Shown here: positions 9,420 to 22,350 of the stretch, one piece after another
How the letters are laid out: each line of letters begins with the position of its first letter
Numbering within the stretch: position 1 is the stretch's first letter
Assembly: GCA_032718475.1 (NCBI GenBank)
Contig: JAUCBJ010001247.1
Span: forward strand, 1-52,131
Direction of reading: 5' to 3'
Length of the DNA: 52,131 bases
Source: Nemertoderma westbladi
Taxonomy: Eukaryota > Xenacoelomorpha > Nemertodermatida > Nemertodermatidae
The notes under the pieces: model-generated
What the model was told of the DNA's origin: nothing
Seen by the model: only the letters and a program-made list of their open reading frames with translations
Database searches by the model: none
Translations under genes and position numbers: made by a program

Positions 9420-9860
9420 ACTACTATATTTGTATGACGGTTCGAGTGTTGTACTACATTATATATTTGTATGACGGTTCGACTGTTGTACGACATTATA
9501 TATTTGTATGACGGTTCGAGTTTTGTACGACATTATATATTTGTAGGACGGTTCGAGTTTTGTACGACATTATATATTTGTATGACGGTTCGACTGTTGT
9601 ACGCCATTATATATTTGTATGACGGTTCGAGTTTTGTACGACATTATATATTTGTATGACGGTTCGAGTTTTGTACGACATTATATATTTGTATGACGGT
9701 TCGACTGTTGTACGCCATTATATATTTGTATGACGGTTCGAGTTTTGTACGACATTATATATTTGTATGACGGTTCGAGTTTTGTACGACATTATATATT
9801 TGTATGACGGTTCGACTGTTGTACGCCATTATATATTTGTATTACGGCTCGACATTATTT
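9420..9860. repeat. 37-bp minisatellite with a three-unit higher-order period
   Basis: About twelve head-to-tail units of 37 bp share TATATATTTGTATGACGGTT. Variants recur in order: CGAGTTTTGTACGAC, CGAGTTTTGTACGAC, CGACTGTTGTACGCC, then again, giving a 111-bp period over the last nine units. The 5'-most units are irregular. Any ORF here is an artefact, since 37 is not a multiple of three. Confidence 0.9.
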
Positions 9861-10053
9861 CCACATAATCACCCAATATGTTATTCTAACTACGGAGGAT
9901 GCTAGACAATTTGATTAATCTTGATCTACTTCTTCAATTTGGTATCTCGCAATTTTGGAGGCCAGCCAAATACATGAGTTCGAAAATATATCAGAGATAT
10001 AGGAGGCCTAATGAATGTTAATCATTCAATACGCCTACAGGGCAGTGTATTTT

Positions 10054-10059
10054 TTTATT
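10054..10059 (-). promoter_or_regulatory. Candidate poly(A) signal of the GPCR gene
   Basis: AATAAA on the minus strand about 150 bp downstream of the GPCR stop codon at 10210. It is the nearest canonical hexamer in that direction. Confidence 0.4.
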
Positions 10060-10209
10060 TGATAAGGCTCCATATTGTGAGAAGGCAATTATTTTCATAT
10101 CTTCATTGTAGGATTGATCAGTTTGGAAGCTTTAATTATACTCTAGATATTAATAACAACAAAAATTAGAACCACTCGTGATTCTAACATCAGTAATATT
10201 TGCAGTAGG

Positions 10210-10801
10210 TCATTTAATAACCTTAATTTTTGACAATGACGATCGCAAATGACATTGTTTTAACAATTTACAAATTTCCTTCCTCCACTGACTATTCAAA
10301 ACTGAGTAAACAATAAAATTAATGTTTCCATTGATCTGAATGCAAATTGAAGAGATTGTATTTAGCGAAGGTAGGATATCATTGAATGGCAGAATTGAGA
10401 ACTGCGCTTCCAGTAGTATAGTTAGTGATGGTAACCATAACAACATCCATATCATAACGGTTGACATCAACATTAATGTAATACGTGAATCTGCTTCACT
10501 ATTGTTTTTATGCCTTTTATTCACAAGTTTATATATAATGATGCCATTAAAGCAGAAGAGCAGGGTAAATGTGACACCCATCACAATACTAAACCCCATA
10601 TAACAAATATTTCTTGGCTTTATATCCAGAAGACATTCGTTCACCACTGTTTCTTTCGTAATATTATATATCAAACTGCGACCAATTAAACAAGGCAACG
10701 CATTTGCGACTGCTACTATGTAACTTATAGTTATTCCACAAACAGGAATAATTGCAGATATAGTTTGCATATATTGGTATGGAAAGGATATCGCTATAGT
10801 T
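10210..10801 (-). CDS. Rhodopsin-like (class A) GPCR, exon 3 (TM4-TM7)
   Basis: Last coding exon of a 315-residue seven-helix receptor in three exons (27413-27628, 11763-11902, 10210-10801; 948 nt in total). The acceptor is TATTGCAG before 10801; the split Arg codon of the DRT motif (D118-R119-T120, the DRY position) is completed by the first base of this exon. Features: TM4 about 131-152; ECL2 cysteine C175 for the disulphide to C94; TM5 about 185-209; a short third loop (KRHKNNSEADSR); TM6 with W241-L-P243; TM7 ending N280-F-I-V-Y284 (NPxxY variant with Phe for Pro); then a basic helix 8 (NSQWRKEICKLLKQC). It sits in the plasma membrane and signals through G proteins. Short loops and the NxxxY ... 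NSQWR ending suggest a peptide-receptor-like orphan. The ligand cannot be predicted. Confidence 0.85.
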
Positions 10802-11472
10802 CTGCAATATAATAAATGTTTATTACACATATTATTATACACATATGCATTACTAATATTATATTATATTATAACCAAGGTGTACTAAATAACAGGTCAT
10901 GCAGCGAGCTTAATGTTGAAATTTGCGTGGGCCAATCTTTTTTCTATTGATGGCACTTGTTTCATAACATTTCCTTAAACTGATTATATGCTTCTTAGGT
11001 TTGGTATGGTGGATATTCATAGAAATGTAATAAAATGTCTTTCTGGAAAATTTATACTGTTTTCGCCAATATTTAATTTATATTGTTGTAAAAGAGTGCA
11101 AAGTTCAAATTTTAAATTATAAAATGTAATCGTCTTGAATTACAGACGGTCAAAGTTTGAACAATGCACCCTGCGCCCTGCTAACTTGACAACTATTACC
11201 TTAGCCCTCATATCCACCAAAGTAGCTTCTAAGAAGTGTTTTATAAATATTATGAAAATAGTGTAATACATATTAGAAAGATCTCACGCTTATTTCAGCA
11301 CTAGGGTCGCTTCATATGTTGTTATTTAGTACTCCTTGATTATACCATATATATAATATAATATAATGAAAATAGTAAACAACTATTAATATAATTTAAT
11401 GTACATTTATAAAACAAAGTGCCTAAATATTAATGAATATTAAAAATGGGATACGATTAGAATAAATAATGG

Positions 11473-11511
11473 CTAGAAATTCGTGAAATTCGTAGAATTC
11501 GTAGAAATTCG
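11473..11511. repeat. Short GAAATTCGT tandem repeat in intron 2
   Basis: About four imperfect 9-11-bp copies of GAAATTCGT/AGAATTCGT. Confidence 0.5.
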
Positions 11512-11762
11512 AATGGTACGTGGGATAACCACAATCTGCTAAAAAGCGGCCTGCAATGCACTTTCATGGTGAATTATCGAATCAAAATTGAAATACAATG
11601 TTTCACATGTGAAACCTCTATTTAAAATTTTGCTATAAATTATTTTTAATAATAATTTCATGTGGATTAATAAATTTAGAATACAAAGTAAATTTATATT
11701 GCAAGTCATAGGTATTTTATTGAAGAATGAAACTTAAAACAAATCCATATCATTAACCTCAC

Positions 11763-11902
11763 CTGTCCAATGAAATTGTTAAAATAATGCCAGTTGTAAA
11801 AACAACAGGTATTGAATATATAAAGTTTTCCACATAACATTGATATGATTTCCATGAGTACTGATGTATGATACTTGGCTCGTAGTGTTCAAGTGTACCG
11901 AC
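11763..11902 (-). CDS. Rhodopsin-like GPCR, exon 2 (ECL1-TM3)
   Basis: A 140-nt exon with acceptor TTTGTTTAG before 11902 and donor CAG/GTGAGG after 11763. It encodes residues 73-118 plus two bases of codon 119. It carries W89 in ECL1, the TM3 cysteine C94 and TM3 itself (about 94-117), ending TISLD-R. The distance from C94 to D118 is exactly 24 residues, the class-A spacing between positions 3.25 and 3.49. That match, with phase 0 on the 5' side and phase 2 on the 3' side agreeing with the flanking exons, is why I join it to exons 1 and 3. Intron 2 (10802-11762) is 961 bp. Confidence 0.85.
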
Positions 11903-11903
11903 C

Positions 11904-13205
11904 TAAACAAAATAATAATACACAATAATAATTACATAAACTTATATTAAACTACTGCAGAGGAACAAGTCGATATTTTCATTCATTAAATGTAAATGGG
12001 CCACAAAACACAAGTTTTTGGACATCAATGGGTACAAAGAAAACCATAATTGATTTATGATAATTATTTTATGTTTTATTGTTGTAATTGGCACCCCCAC
12101 AGCGATATGCTACAAAAGTATATAGCGAGTATATAGAAGAGTTCAATACGTGGCCGGGATGATACACTGTAAAAGTGGATCCATTATGGCCGTCGGGAAC
12201 CTGAATATGGTAGATCTGTACGGATGTTACTGCGCAGGTAAAATCGATGTGATTCTACTTACCAGTACATTTCGAATGTAGATCTAATGTAGAAAAATAA
12301 ACACAATATTAATACATATTAAGTTGCAACAACCAACAACTAGGTCATAATGTAAACATGGTTAGTTAACACTGATAAGAGGGTCTTACAAAGACAAACT
12401 CAGTAGTTAGCTAATAAGCAGACATAGATGTAAAACCATAACATTTAAAATAAAGTTCTAAAAAATAAAGAACCTCGCGCTTCATTAGTGATGTTTGTCA
12501 CCATCAAGATGGGAGGGATTAAGGATCACTGGGCCGAGTCTCTGAGATTTCCAAATCATAATAAAATTCAGATTGGCGGGCTGAATTCTAGAAAAGAAAT
12601 ACGACCCCATAGTGATTAAAATATTCACTTGCCAGGTGACGAAATTCGGTTGAATTCCAGGGAAACCTGAAATTTGTATCGGGGGGAGTGTTACAGGATT
12701 AATCCCATATGCACTTCGACATCCCAGAAACCAATATGCCATCAACAATTTAATGGCAATTATAATATATTACCCACTAAAAGGGCATCAATTAAGGCCC
12801 TGTGGCCAAACAGTTGAATCACAAGTTGCGTTATCTGTGGCATTTGTTGCGATGTGCAGGGGGTAAACAGCTATAGGCGAATCCCTAATATATTGGTTTT
12901 AGTACCACCTGGAGTGAACGCTGACATTGTATCACCCAAAAAACAATTAGTCATATATTTATACCCAAAATATTTGTAGTTAGCGATAATAACCAATCAG
13001 GGCCAACGCTGATAGCCATACCATTATCCTATCAGCGCTCCTGGCAGAAGGAGTATAAACTATCATGAATTAGATTTTAGTAGCTTACTTGCTTGCTATG
13101 GTGCATTTTCTGCACCATATACCCAACGAACAAAGACTGTCTTATAGTTTTCAACCTGTGCGGAACCATAGACCTGCAAGAGCCCGGACTCGGGACATTA
13201 GCTAG
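11904..13205. other. Intron 1 of the GPCR, non-array part
   Basis: No second gene is visible. The sequence is AT-rich single copy as far as I can tell. Confidence 0.4.
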
Positions 13206-14689
13206 TTAGGAACCGAGAGGTTCATTACTGTAAGAATTGTTGACTGACTGGCTGGCTGACTGGCTAATCTACAGCCAAAACTACTCTAACGATTTTGATG
13301 AAATTTTCACAGCATCTAGATACCGCGATTCTAAGGTCCCTGGCATGATCGGCTACTCCGTCCATAGCCTCTGGGCTCGAAAAATAGAGATAAACGAAAA
13401 AACGCCATAGGCGCAATAGTAAAATAACACCCATGACAGCTGGTGTCCTGATGAAAAATGGCTTATGTAATGCATTTCTACACAAGGCTTAGTAATAAAT
13501 CGATGAGGTTGCCAAGATTATTATACTCAGTACACCCATACTGTTTGTATAGGCCACCACTCTCTGTCAAAGCAAACATTAACTCGTTGGTTTAGTTTGA
13601 AATCTAATATCGCCTCAGCTGAATTACTCTTCCCAATGCAATCTATGGGAATATCTCACTCTGCTAATGTAAGCTGAATGACTTAAGTACACAGTGTGTT
13701 GGCTACATTAATGCCAACATTATTGCAAAATGTTTTATGGTTGGAATACTCTCTGCCAGTCTCCCCTTCAGAACATTGTATAGGGAATTTACTTTAGTTT
13801 ACTCTACTGTGCCATTCAGCTGAATGGATTTGAGCGATTGCCAAGTACAGAGTTGGATCATTCTCTGACCATAGGCAAAGACATCAAATCTTTTTAAAAA
13901 TATACTTTTTCCATGTTTTTTTTTCTGACCAAAAATTTCAAAAAAAAATTTTCGTAGCCAGTACTGCCAATCGATTCGCCATCAAAAATAACGCAAAAAA
14001 ATTTTTTTGCAAAATTTTAAATTACTGTAAATTTTTGGCGACTGGGGGGGGTAAATTTTTTTCGATCCGCTATAACTCCTGAACGCTTTGTCCAAATTCG
14101 ATGGGGTTTTCATTTTTAAACTTAATTCGATGTCCTCTTTCAGCCTATCCATGTTTTGAAACCCCAAACAGCGCCGTTCAAAAATTATTTTTTTCTAGTT
14201 CTAGAATTTTACAAATTTCAAAAAAGTTGCAGTATTTTATTAACGCCTTTACGGAATTCGATAGCGTTTTCGATTTTTATATTAAACGCAATATCCTGAA
14301 TCTCACTAGCCTAGTTTCGCGTCACCAATGCCAAGATTTCATACTTTTTGAGGAAAATTTTTCTAGAATAATTTTTATTTAATTACATTTATCGCGATTT
14401 CTTATTACTGATTGCACATGAATTGATGGAGTTTTCAATTTATTAACTAAACACGATATTGCGCATCGCACCAGCGTGGTTTCGAAATTCCAAAACGAGG
14501 TCTTCACTAGTTGCAGGTCGATTTTGTTCTAGAATTGAGCAACTAAATAATGGATCGAATTTATTAATAATTATTGTATGAAATATGATTGTATTTTTAG
14601 ATAATTATTAGAACTATACTAATTCTCGTTGTCTCTTTTATTTAAAATAAAAAGTCGGTTCCTTATCGGGCCGCTAGGCCCGTCACTAG
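13206..14689 (+). repeat. Array unit 1 (type A, 1484 bp)
   Basis: It starts after CTAG at 13205 and ends CACTAG at 14689. It is separated from unit 2 by 41 bp of unrelated sequence (14690-14730), so it is a distinct insertion or an array edge. CTAGTTA occurs at both its ends. Confidence 0.8.
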
Positions 14690-15535
14690 TTATCTATCAG
14701 TGATATATTTGTTATTATTATTACTGTTTATTAGGAACCGAGAGGTTCATTACTGTAAGAATTGCTCGAGACTGGCTGGCTGATCTACAGCCAAAACGAC
14801 TCTAACGATTTTGATGAAATTTTCACAGCGGCTAGATACCGCGATTCTAAGGTCCCTGGTATGTTCCGCTATTTCGTCCATGAGCCGTGGGCTCGAAAAA
14901 TAGACATAAACGAAAAAAAGCCATAGGCGCAATGATAAAAACACCAGCTGGCACTCATGAAAAATGGATAGAGATGGCCTAGTAATGCTATTCTATAGGA
15001 ATGGCCACCTAACAAGGAAATGCTTTCTCTGCCAAGTATTATCCTCACTCTACAACTCAGACAGTAAGCAAACAAAAGCCGTGGGATTCTAATGTATTAC
15101 ATCATATGCTGATTGCTCTCCCAATAGCCCTCACACACTCACTGAATCCAATGAAATCGAATATCTATTAGCTTAATGCGAATAGCTGGTAAGCTGAATG
15201 CCATTTTAGTTATTGTGTACTGTTGATATAGCAGAGTTGACTGCTATGTTGTATGTATTTAATTAAAATAATTTTCGTAGAGGGAAGTTAATTTGGGATT
15301 ACTTTCTATCAGATGTAAGCAAAGCTGTTCAATGGGGTGGGTCATGGGACCCAAATATAGTACATTATGCATGGCAAACATTAATAAAATCATTCAGTCA
15401 ACCTGGAGGGTATTTGCTTAGTTAACTCTACTGTGCGAAAAACGAATTTATAATGTTACCCATACTTCAGGTGAATGAATTTTTAGATATTTGTACTGAA
15501 GGCAACGATTTCTGATATAATTAAAATACAAGACA

Positions 15536-15800
15536 GGGGCTTGTTTCGATATATGTAGTTGCGCCCTTCGAGCAGCACGTGAGATGATCAAATAATAGAC
15601 ACAATGTTTGACTTTGTCCCTTCGAGCAGCACGTGAGTTTTGCTTTGACCCTTCGATATATGTATTTGCGCCCTTTGAGCAGCACGTGAATTACATCAAA
15701 TAATAGACACATTGTTTGACTTTGTCCCTTCGAGCAGCACGTGAGTTTTGCTTTGACCCTTCGATATATGTATTTGCGCCCTTCGAGCAGCACGGGGAGT
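15536..15800. repeat. CACGTG-containing repeat block in unit 2
   Basis: About five copies of CTTCGAGCAGCACGTGAG or close variants, spaced by TTTGACTTTGTC, TTTTGCTTTGAC or ATATATGTATTTGCGC linkers. Each complete copy has the palindrome CACGTG. Confidence 0.8.
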
Positions 15801-15807
15801 CGACTCA

Positions 15808-16300
15808 GACCGAGCCAAGCCGAGCCAAGCCGAGCCGAGCCGAGCCTAGCCGAGCCGAGCCGAGCCGAGCCGAGCCGAGCCGAGCCGAGCCGAGCCGAGC
15901 CGTGCCGAGCCAAGCTGAGCCGAGCCGAGTCGAGCCGAGCCGAGCCGAGCCGAGCCGAGCCGAGCCGAGCCGAGCCGAGCCGAGCCGAGCCGAGCCGAGC
16001 CAAGCCGAGCCTAATCGAGCCGAGCCGAGCCGAGCCGAGCCGAGCCGAGCCGAGCCGAGCCGAGCCGAGCCGAGCCGAGCCGAGCCGAGCCGAGCCGAGC
16101 CGAGCCGAGCCGAGCCGAGCCGAGCCGAGCCAAGCCGAGCCAAGCCGAGCCGAGCCAAGCCGAGCCGAGCCGAGTCGACCCGACCCGACCCGACCCGACC
16201 CGAGCTGAGCCGAGCCGAGCCTAATCGAGCCGATCAAGCCAAGTCGAACTTAATCGTGCCCAATCGTGCAAGACCGAGCCGAGCTCGTTGTCTCTTTTAT
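15808..16300. repeat. (GAGCC)n pentanucleotide array, interrupted
   Basis: About 90 GAGCC-like units with scattered variants (GAGTC, CAAGC, GACCC, TAATC). All frames are open for long distances on both strands, so the apparent AEPSR/ARLGS proteins are not genes. Confidence 0.95.
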
Positions 16301-16348
16301 TTGAAATAAAAACTCGGTTCCTTATCGGGCCGCTAGGCCCGTCACTAG

Positions 16349-17841
16349 TTAGGAACCGAGAGGTTCATTACTGTAAGAATTGTTGGCTGATTGACTGGCT
16401 GGCTGGTTAATCTATAGCCAAAACTACTCTAACGATTTTGATGAAATTTTCACAGCGGCTGGCTGACCGGATTCTAAGGTCCCTGGTATGTTCCGCTATT
16501 TCGTCCATGAGCCGTGGGCTCGAAAAATAGACATAAACGAAAAAACGCCATAGGCGCAATGGTAAAATAACACCAATAACAGCTGGTGTCGTGATGAAAA
16601 ATGGCTTATGTAATGGATTTCTACACAAGGCTTAGTATAAATCGATGAGGTTGCCAAGATTATTGTACTTAGTACACCCATACTGTTTGTTTAGGCCCTA
16701 GGACACTCTGTCAAAGCAAATATTAACTGGTTGGTTTAGTTTGAAATCTATTATTGCCTCAGCTGAATTACTCTTCCCAATGCGCACTCTATGGGAATAT
16801 CTCCCTCTGCTAATGTAAGCTGAATGACTTAAGTACACAGTGAGTTGGCTACATTAATGTCAACATTATTGCAAAATGTTTTATTGTTGGACTCTCTGTC
16901 AGTCTCCCCTTCAGAACATTGTATAGGGAATATACTTTAGTTTACTCTACTGTGCCATTCAGCTGGATGGATTTGAGCGATTGCCAAGTTACAGAGTTGG
17001 ATCATTCTCTGACCATAGGCAAAGACATCAAATCTTTTTAAGAATATACTTTTTCCATGTTTTTTTTTCTGACCAAAAATTTCAAAAAAAATTTTTCGTA
17101 GCCAGTACTGCCAATCGATTCGCCATCAAAAATAACGCAAAAAATTTTTTTTGCAAAATTTTAAATTACTGTAAATTTTTGGCGACTGGGGGGGGTCAAT
17201 TTTTTTCGATTCGCTATAACTCCGGAACGCTTTGTCCAAATTCGATGGGGTTTTCATTTTTCAACTTAATTCGATGTCCTCTTTCAGCCTATCCATGTTT
17301 CGAAACCCCAAACAGCGCCGTTCAAAAATTATTTTTTTCTAGTTCTAGAATTTTACAAATTTCAAAAAAGTTGCAGTATTTTATTAACGCCTTTACGGAA
17401 TTCGATAGCGTTTTCGATTTTTATATTAAACGCAATATCCTGAATCTCACTAGCCTAGTTTCGCGTCACCAATGCCAAGACTTCATACTTTTTGAGGAAA
17501 ATTTTTCTAGAATAATTTTTATTTAATTACATTTATCGCGATTTCTTATTACTGGTTGCACATCAATTGATGGAGTTTTCAATTTATTAACTAAACACGA
17601 TATCGCGCATCGCACCAGCGTGGTTTCGAAATTACCAAAACGAGGTCTTCACTAGTTGCAGGTCGATTTTGTTCTAGAATTGAGCAACTAATAATATATC
17701 GAATTTATTAATAATTATTGTATGAAATATGATTGTATTTTTACATAACTATTAGTTCTATACTAATTCTCGTTGTCTCTTTTATTTAAAATAAAAAGTC
17801 GCAAAGTCGGTTCCTTATCGGGCCGCTAGGCCCGTCACTAG
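16349..17841 (+). repeat. Array unit 3 (type A, 1493 bp)
   Basis: It shares with unit 6 the diagnostic variants GGATTTCTACACAAGGC, TTGTACTTAGTACACC and TTGTTTAGGCCC. Confidence 0.8.
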
Positions 17842-19328
17842 TTAGGAACCGAGAGGTTCATTACTGTAAGAATTGCTTGTGGCTGACTGACTGACTGACT
17901 GATCTACAGCCAAAACTACTCTAACGATTTTGATGAAATTTTCACAGCGGCTGGCTGACCGGATTCTAAGGTCCCTGGTATGTTCCGCTATTTCGTCCAT
18001 GAGCCGTGGGCTCGAAAAATAGACATAAACGAAAAAACGCCATAGGCGCAATGGTAAAATAACACCCATGACAGCTGGTGTCGTGATGAAAAATGGCTTA
18101 TGTAATGCATTTCTACAGAAGGCTTAGTAATAAATCGATGAGGTTGCCAAGATTATTATACTCAGTACACCCATACTGTTTGTATAGGCCACCACTCTCT
18201 GTCAAAGCAAACATTATGAACTGGTTGGTTTAGTTTAAAATCTAATATCGCCTCAGCTGAATTACTCTTCCCAATGCAATCTATGGTAATATCTCACTCT
18301 GCTAATGTAAGCTGAATGACTGTTACGTACACAGTGAGTTGGCTACATTAATGCCAACATTATTGCAAAATGTTTTATTGTTGGATTACTCTCTGTCAGT
18401 CACCCCTTCAGAACATTGTATAGGGAATTTACTTTAGTTTACTCTACTGTGCCATTCAGCTGAATGGATTTGAGCGATTGCCAAGTTACAGAGTTGGATC
18501 ATTCTCTGACCATAGGCAAAGACATCAAATCTTTTTAAAAATATACTTTTTCCATGTTTTTTTTCTGACCAAAAATTTCAAAAAAAAATTTTTCGTAGCC
18601 AGTACTGCCAATCGATTCGCCATCAAAAATAACGCAAAAAATTTTTTTTGCAAAATTTTAAATTACTGTAAATTTTTGGCGACTGGGGGGGGTCAATTTT
18701 TTTCGATCCGCTATAACTCCGGAACGCTTTGTCCAAATTCGATGGGGTTTTCATTTTTCAACTTAATTAGATGTCCTCTTTCAGCCTATCCATGTTTCCA
18801 AACCCCAAACAGCGCCGTTCAAAAAATATTTTTTCCAGTTCTAGAATTTTACAAATTTCAAAAAAGTTTCAGTATTTTATTAACGCCTTTACGGAATTCG
18901 ATAGCGTTTTCGATTTTTATATTAAACGCAATATCCTGAATCTCACTAGCCTAGTTTCGCGTCACCAACGCCAAGACTTCATACTTTTTGAGGAAAATTT
19001 TTCTAGAATAATTTTTATTAAATTACATTTATCGCGATTTCTTATTACTGGTTGCACATGAATTGATGGAGTTTTCAATTTATTAACTAAACACGATATC
19101 GCGCATCGCACCAGCGTGGTTTCGAAATTCCAAAACGAGGTCTTCACTAGTTGCAGGTCGATTTTGTTCTAGAATTGAGTAACTAATAATAGATCGAATT
19201 TATTAATAATTATTGTATGAAATATGATTGTATTTTTACATAATTATTAGTTCTATAATAATTCTCGTTGTCTCTTTTATTTGAAATAAAAAGTCGGTTC
19301 CTTATCGGGCCGCTAGGCCCGTCACTAG
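17842..19328 (+). repeat. Array unit 4 (type A, 1487 bp)
   Basis: Nearly identical to unit 7: both have CATTATGAACTGG, CTGTTACGTACACAGTG, CTTAATTAGATG, CATGTTTCCAAACC and GAGTAACTAATAATAG. Confidence 0.8.
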
Positions 19329-20802
19329 TTAGGAACCGAGAGGTTCATTACTGTAAGAATTGCTCGTGACTGACTGACTGGCTGGCTGGCTGACTGACTG
19401 ATCTACAGCCAAAACTACTCTAACGATTTTGATGAAATTTTCACAGCGGCTAGATACCGCGATTCTAAGGTCCCTGGTATGTTCCGCTATTTCGTCCATG
19501 AGCCGTGGGCTCGAAAAATAGACATAAACGAAAAAACGCCATAGGCGCAATGGTAAAATAACACCAATAACAGCTGGTGTCGTGATGAAAAATGGCTTAT
19601 GTAATGCATTTCTACAGAAGGCTTATTAATAAATAGATGAGGTTGCCAAGATTATTATACTCAGTACACCCATACTGTTTGTATAGGCCACCACTCTCTG
19701 TCAATGCAAACATTAACTGGTTGGTTTAGTTTGAAATCTAATATCGCCTCAGCTGAATTACTCTTCCCAATGCTATCTATGGGAATATCTCACTCTGCTA
19801 ATGTAAGCTGAATGACTTAAGTACACAGTGAGTTGGCTACATTAATGCCAACATTATTGCAAAATGTTTTATTGTTGGATTACTCTCTGTCAGTCACCCC
19901 TTCAGAACATTGTATAGGGAATTTACTTTAGTTTACTCTACTGTGCCATTCAGCTGAATGGATTTGAGCGATTGCCAAGTTACAGAGTTCGATCATTCTC
20001 TGACCATAGGCAAAGACATCAAATCTTTTTAAAAATATACTTTTTCCATGTTTTTTTTTCTGACCAAAAATTTCAAAAAAAATTTTTTCTTAGCCAGTAC
20101 TGCCAATCGATTCGCCATCAAAAATAACGCAAAAAATTTTTTTTGCAAAATTTTAAATTACTGTAAATTTTTGGCAACTGGGGGGGGGGTCAATTTTTTT
20201 CGATCCGCTATAACTCCGGAACGCTTTGTCCAAATTCGATGGGGTTTTCATTTTTCAACTTAATTCGACGTCCTCTTTCAGCCTAACCATGTTTCGAAAC
20301 CCCAAACAGCGCCGTTCAAAAATTGATTTTTTCTAGTTCTAGAATTTTACAAATTTTAAAAAAGTTGCAGTATTTTATTAACGCCTTTACGGAATTCGAT
20401 AGCGTTTTCGATTTTTATATTAAACGCAATATCCTGAATCTCACTAGCCTAGTTTCGCGTCACCAATGCCAAGACTTCATACTTTTTGAGGAAAATTTTT
20501 CTAGAATAATTTTTACTTAATTACATTTATAGCGATTTCTTATTACTGCTTGCACATGAATTGATGGAGTTTTCAATTTATTAACTAAACACGATATCGC
20601 GCATCGCACCAGCGTGGTTTCGAAATTCCAAAACGAGTTGTTCTAGAATTGAGCAACTAATAATAGATCGAATTTATTAATAATTATTGTATGAAATATG
20701 ATTGTATTTTTACATAATTATTAGTTCTATACTAATTCTCGTTGTCTCTTTTATTTAAAATAAAAAGTCGGTTCCTTATCGGGCCACTAGGCCCGTCACT
20801 AG
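19329..20802 (+). repeat. Array unit 5 (type A, 1474 bp)
   Basis: A type A unit with a short deletion near 20635 (part of the GAGGTCTTCACTAGTTGCAGG block is missing) and loop ACTA instead of GCTA in the 3' hairpin, which leaves the stem intact. Confidence 0.8.
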
Positions 20803-22350
20803 TTAGGAACCGAGAGGTTCATTACTGTAAGAATTGTTAGCTGACTGGCTGATCTACAGCCAAAACTACTCTAACGATTTTGATGAAATTTTCACAGTGG
20901 CTTGATACCGCGATTCTAAGGTCCCTGGTATGTTCCGCTATTTCGTCCATGAGGCGTGGGCTCGAAAAATAGACATAAACGAAAAAACGCCATAGGCGCT
21001 ATGGTAAAATAACACCAATAACAGCTGGTGTCGTGATGAAAAATGGCTTATGTAATGGATTTCTACACAAGGCTTAGTATAAATCGATGAGGTTGCCAAG
21101 ATTATTGTACTTAGTACACCCATACTGTTTGTTTAGGCCCTGCCAAAGCAAATATAAACTGGTTGGTTTAGTTTGAAATCTATTATTGCCAGTACACCCA
21201 TACTGTTTGTTTAGGCCCTGCCAAAGCAAATATAAACTGGTTGGTTTAGTTTGAAATCTATTATTGCCTCAGCTGAATAACTCTTCCCAATGCATTCTAG
21301 TTGAGTATCCAAGTTTCTCCCTCTGCTAATGTAAGCTGAATGACGGTTTAGTACACAGTGTGTTGGCTACATTAATGCCAACATTCTTGCAAAATGTTTT
21401 ATTGTTGGATTACTCTCTGTCAGTCTCCCCTTCAGAACATTGTATAGGGAATTTACTTTAGTTTACTCTACTGTGCCATTCAGCTGAATGGATTTGAGCG
21501 ATTGCCAAGTTACAGAGTTGGATCATTCTCTGACCATAGGCAAAGACAAATCTTTTAAAAATATACTTTTTCCATGTTTTTTTTTCTGACCAAAAATTTC
21601 AAAAAAAAATTTTTCGTAGCCAGTACTGCCAATCGATTCGCCATCAAAAATAACGCAAAAATTTTTTTTGCAAAATTTTAAATTACTGTAAATTTTTGGC
21701 GACTGGGGGGGGGTAAATTTTTTTCGATCCGCTATAACTCCGGAACGCTTTGTCCAAATTCGATGGGGTTTTCATTTTTCAACTTAATTCGATGTCCTCT
21801 TTCAGCCTATCCATGTTTCGAAACCCCAAACAGCGCCGTTCTAAAATTAATTTTTTCTAGTTCTAGAATTTTACAAATTTCAAAAAAGTTGCAGTATTTT
21901 ATTAACGCCTTTACGGAATTCGATAGCGTTTTCGATTCTTATATTAAACGCAATATCCTGAATCTCACTAGCCTAGTTTCGCGTCACCAACGCCAAGACT
22001 TCATACTTTTTGAGGAAAATTTTTCTAGAATAATTTTTATTTAATTACATTTATCGCGATTTCTTATTACTGGTTGCACATGAATTGATGGAGTTTTCAA
22101 TTTATTAACTAAACACGATATCGCGCATCGCACCAGCGTGGTTTCGAAATTCCAAAACGAGGTCTTCACTAGTTGCAGGTCGATTTTGTTCTAGAATTGA
22201 GCAACTAATAATAGATCGAATTTATTAATAATTATTGTATGAAATATGATTGTATTTTTACATAATTATTAGTTCTATACTAATTCTCGTTGTCTCTTTT
22301 ATTTTAAATAAAAAGTCGGTTCCTTATCGGGCCGCTAGGCCCGTCACTAG
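20803..22350 (+). repeat. Array unit 6 (type A, 1548 bp, internal 78-bp duplication)
   Basis: It resembles unit 3 but has a 78-bp tandem duplication (copies beginning at 21113 and 21191), which explains its greater length. Confidence 0.8.

Larger units (their letters stand above)
14731..16348 (+). repeat. Array unit 2 (type B, 1618 bp, with GAGCC array)
   Basis: It shares the first ~210 bp and the last ~60 bp with type A. In between are a different interior (from about 14935), CCTTCGAGCAGCACGTGAG-containing repeats (15540-15800) and a (GAGCC)n block. Confidence 0.8.

Noticed and set aside
9420-9860. CRISPR-like regular repeat
   Set aside because: Units abut without unique spacers, and the context is a eukaryotic nuclear genome.
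15521-16309. Long AEPSR/ARLGS-type open frames on both strands
   Set aside because: They follow from a 5-bp repeat without stop codons in any frame; not proteins.
16981-17526. 181-codon frame in array unit 3 (also shorter versions in other units)
   Set aside because: Not conserved in frame between units; poly-T tracts and indels break it, and there is no known domain.
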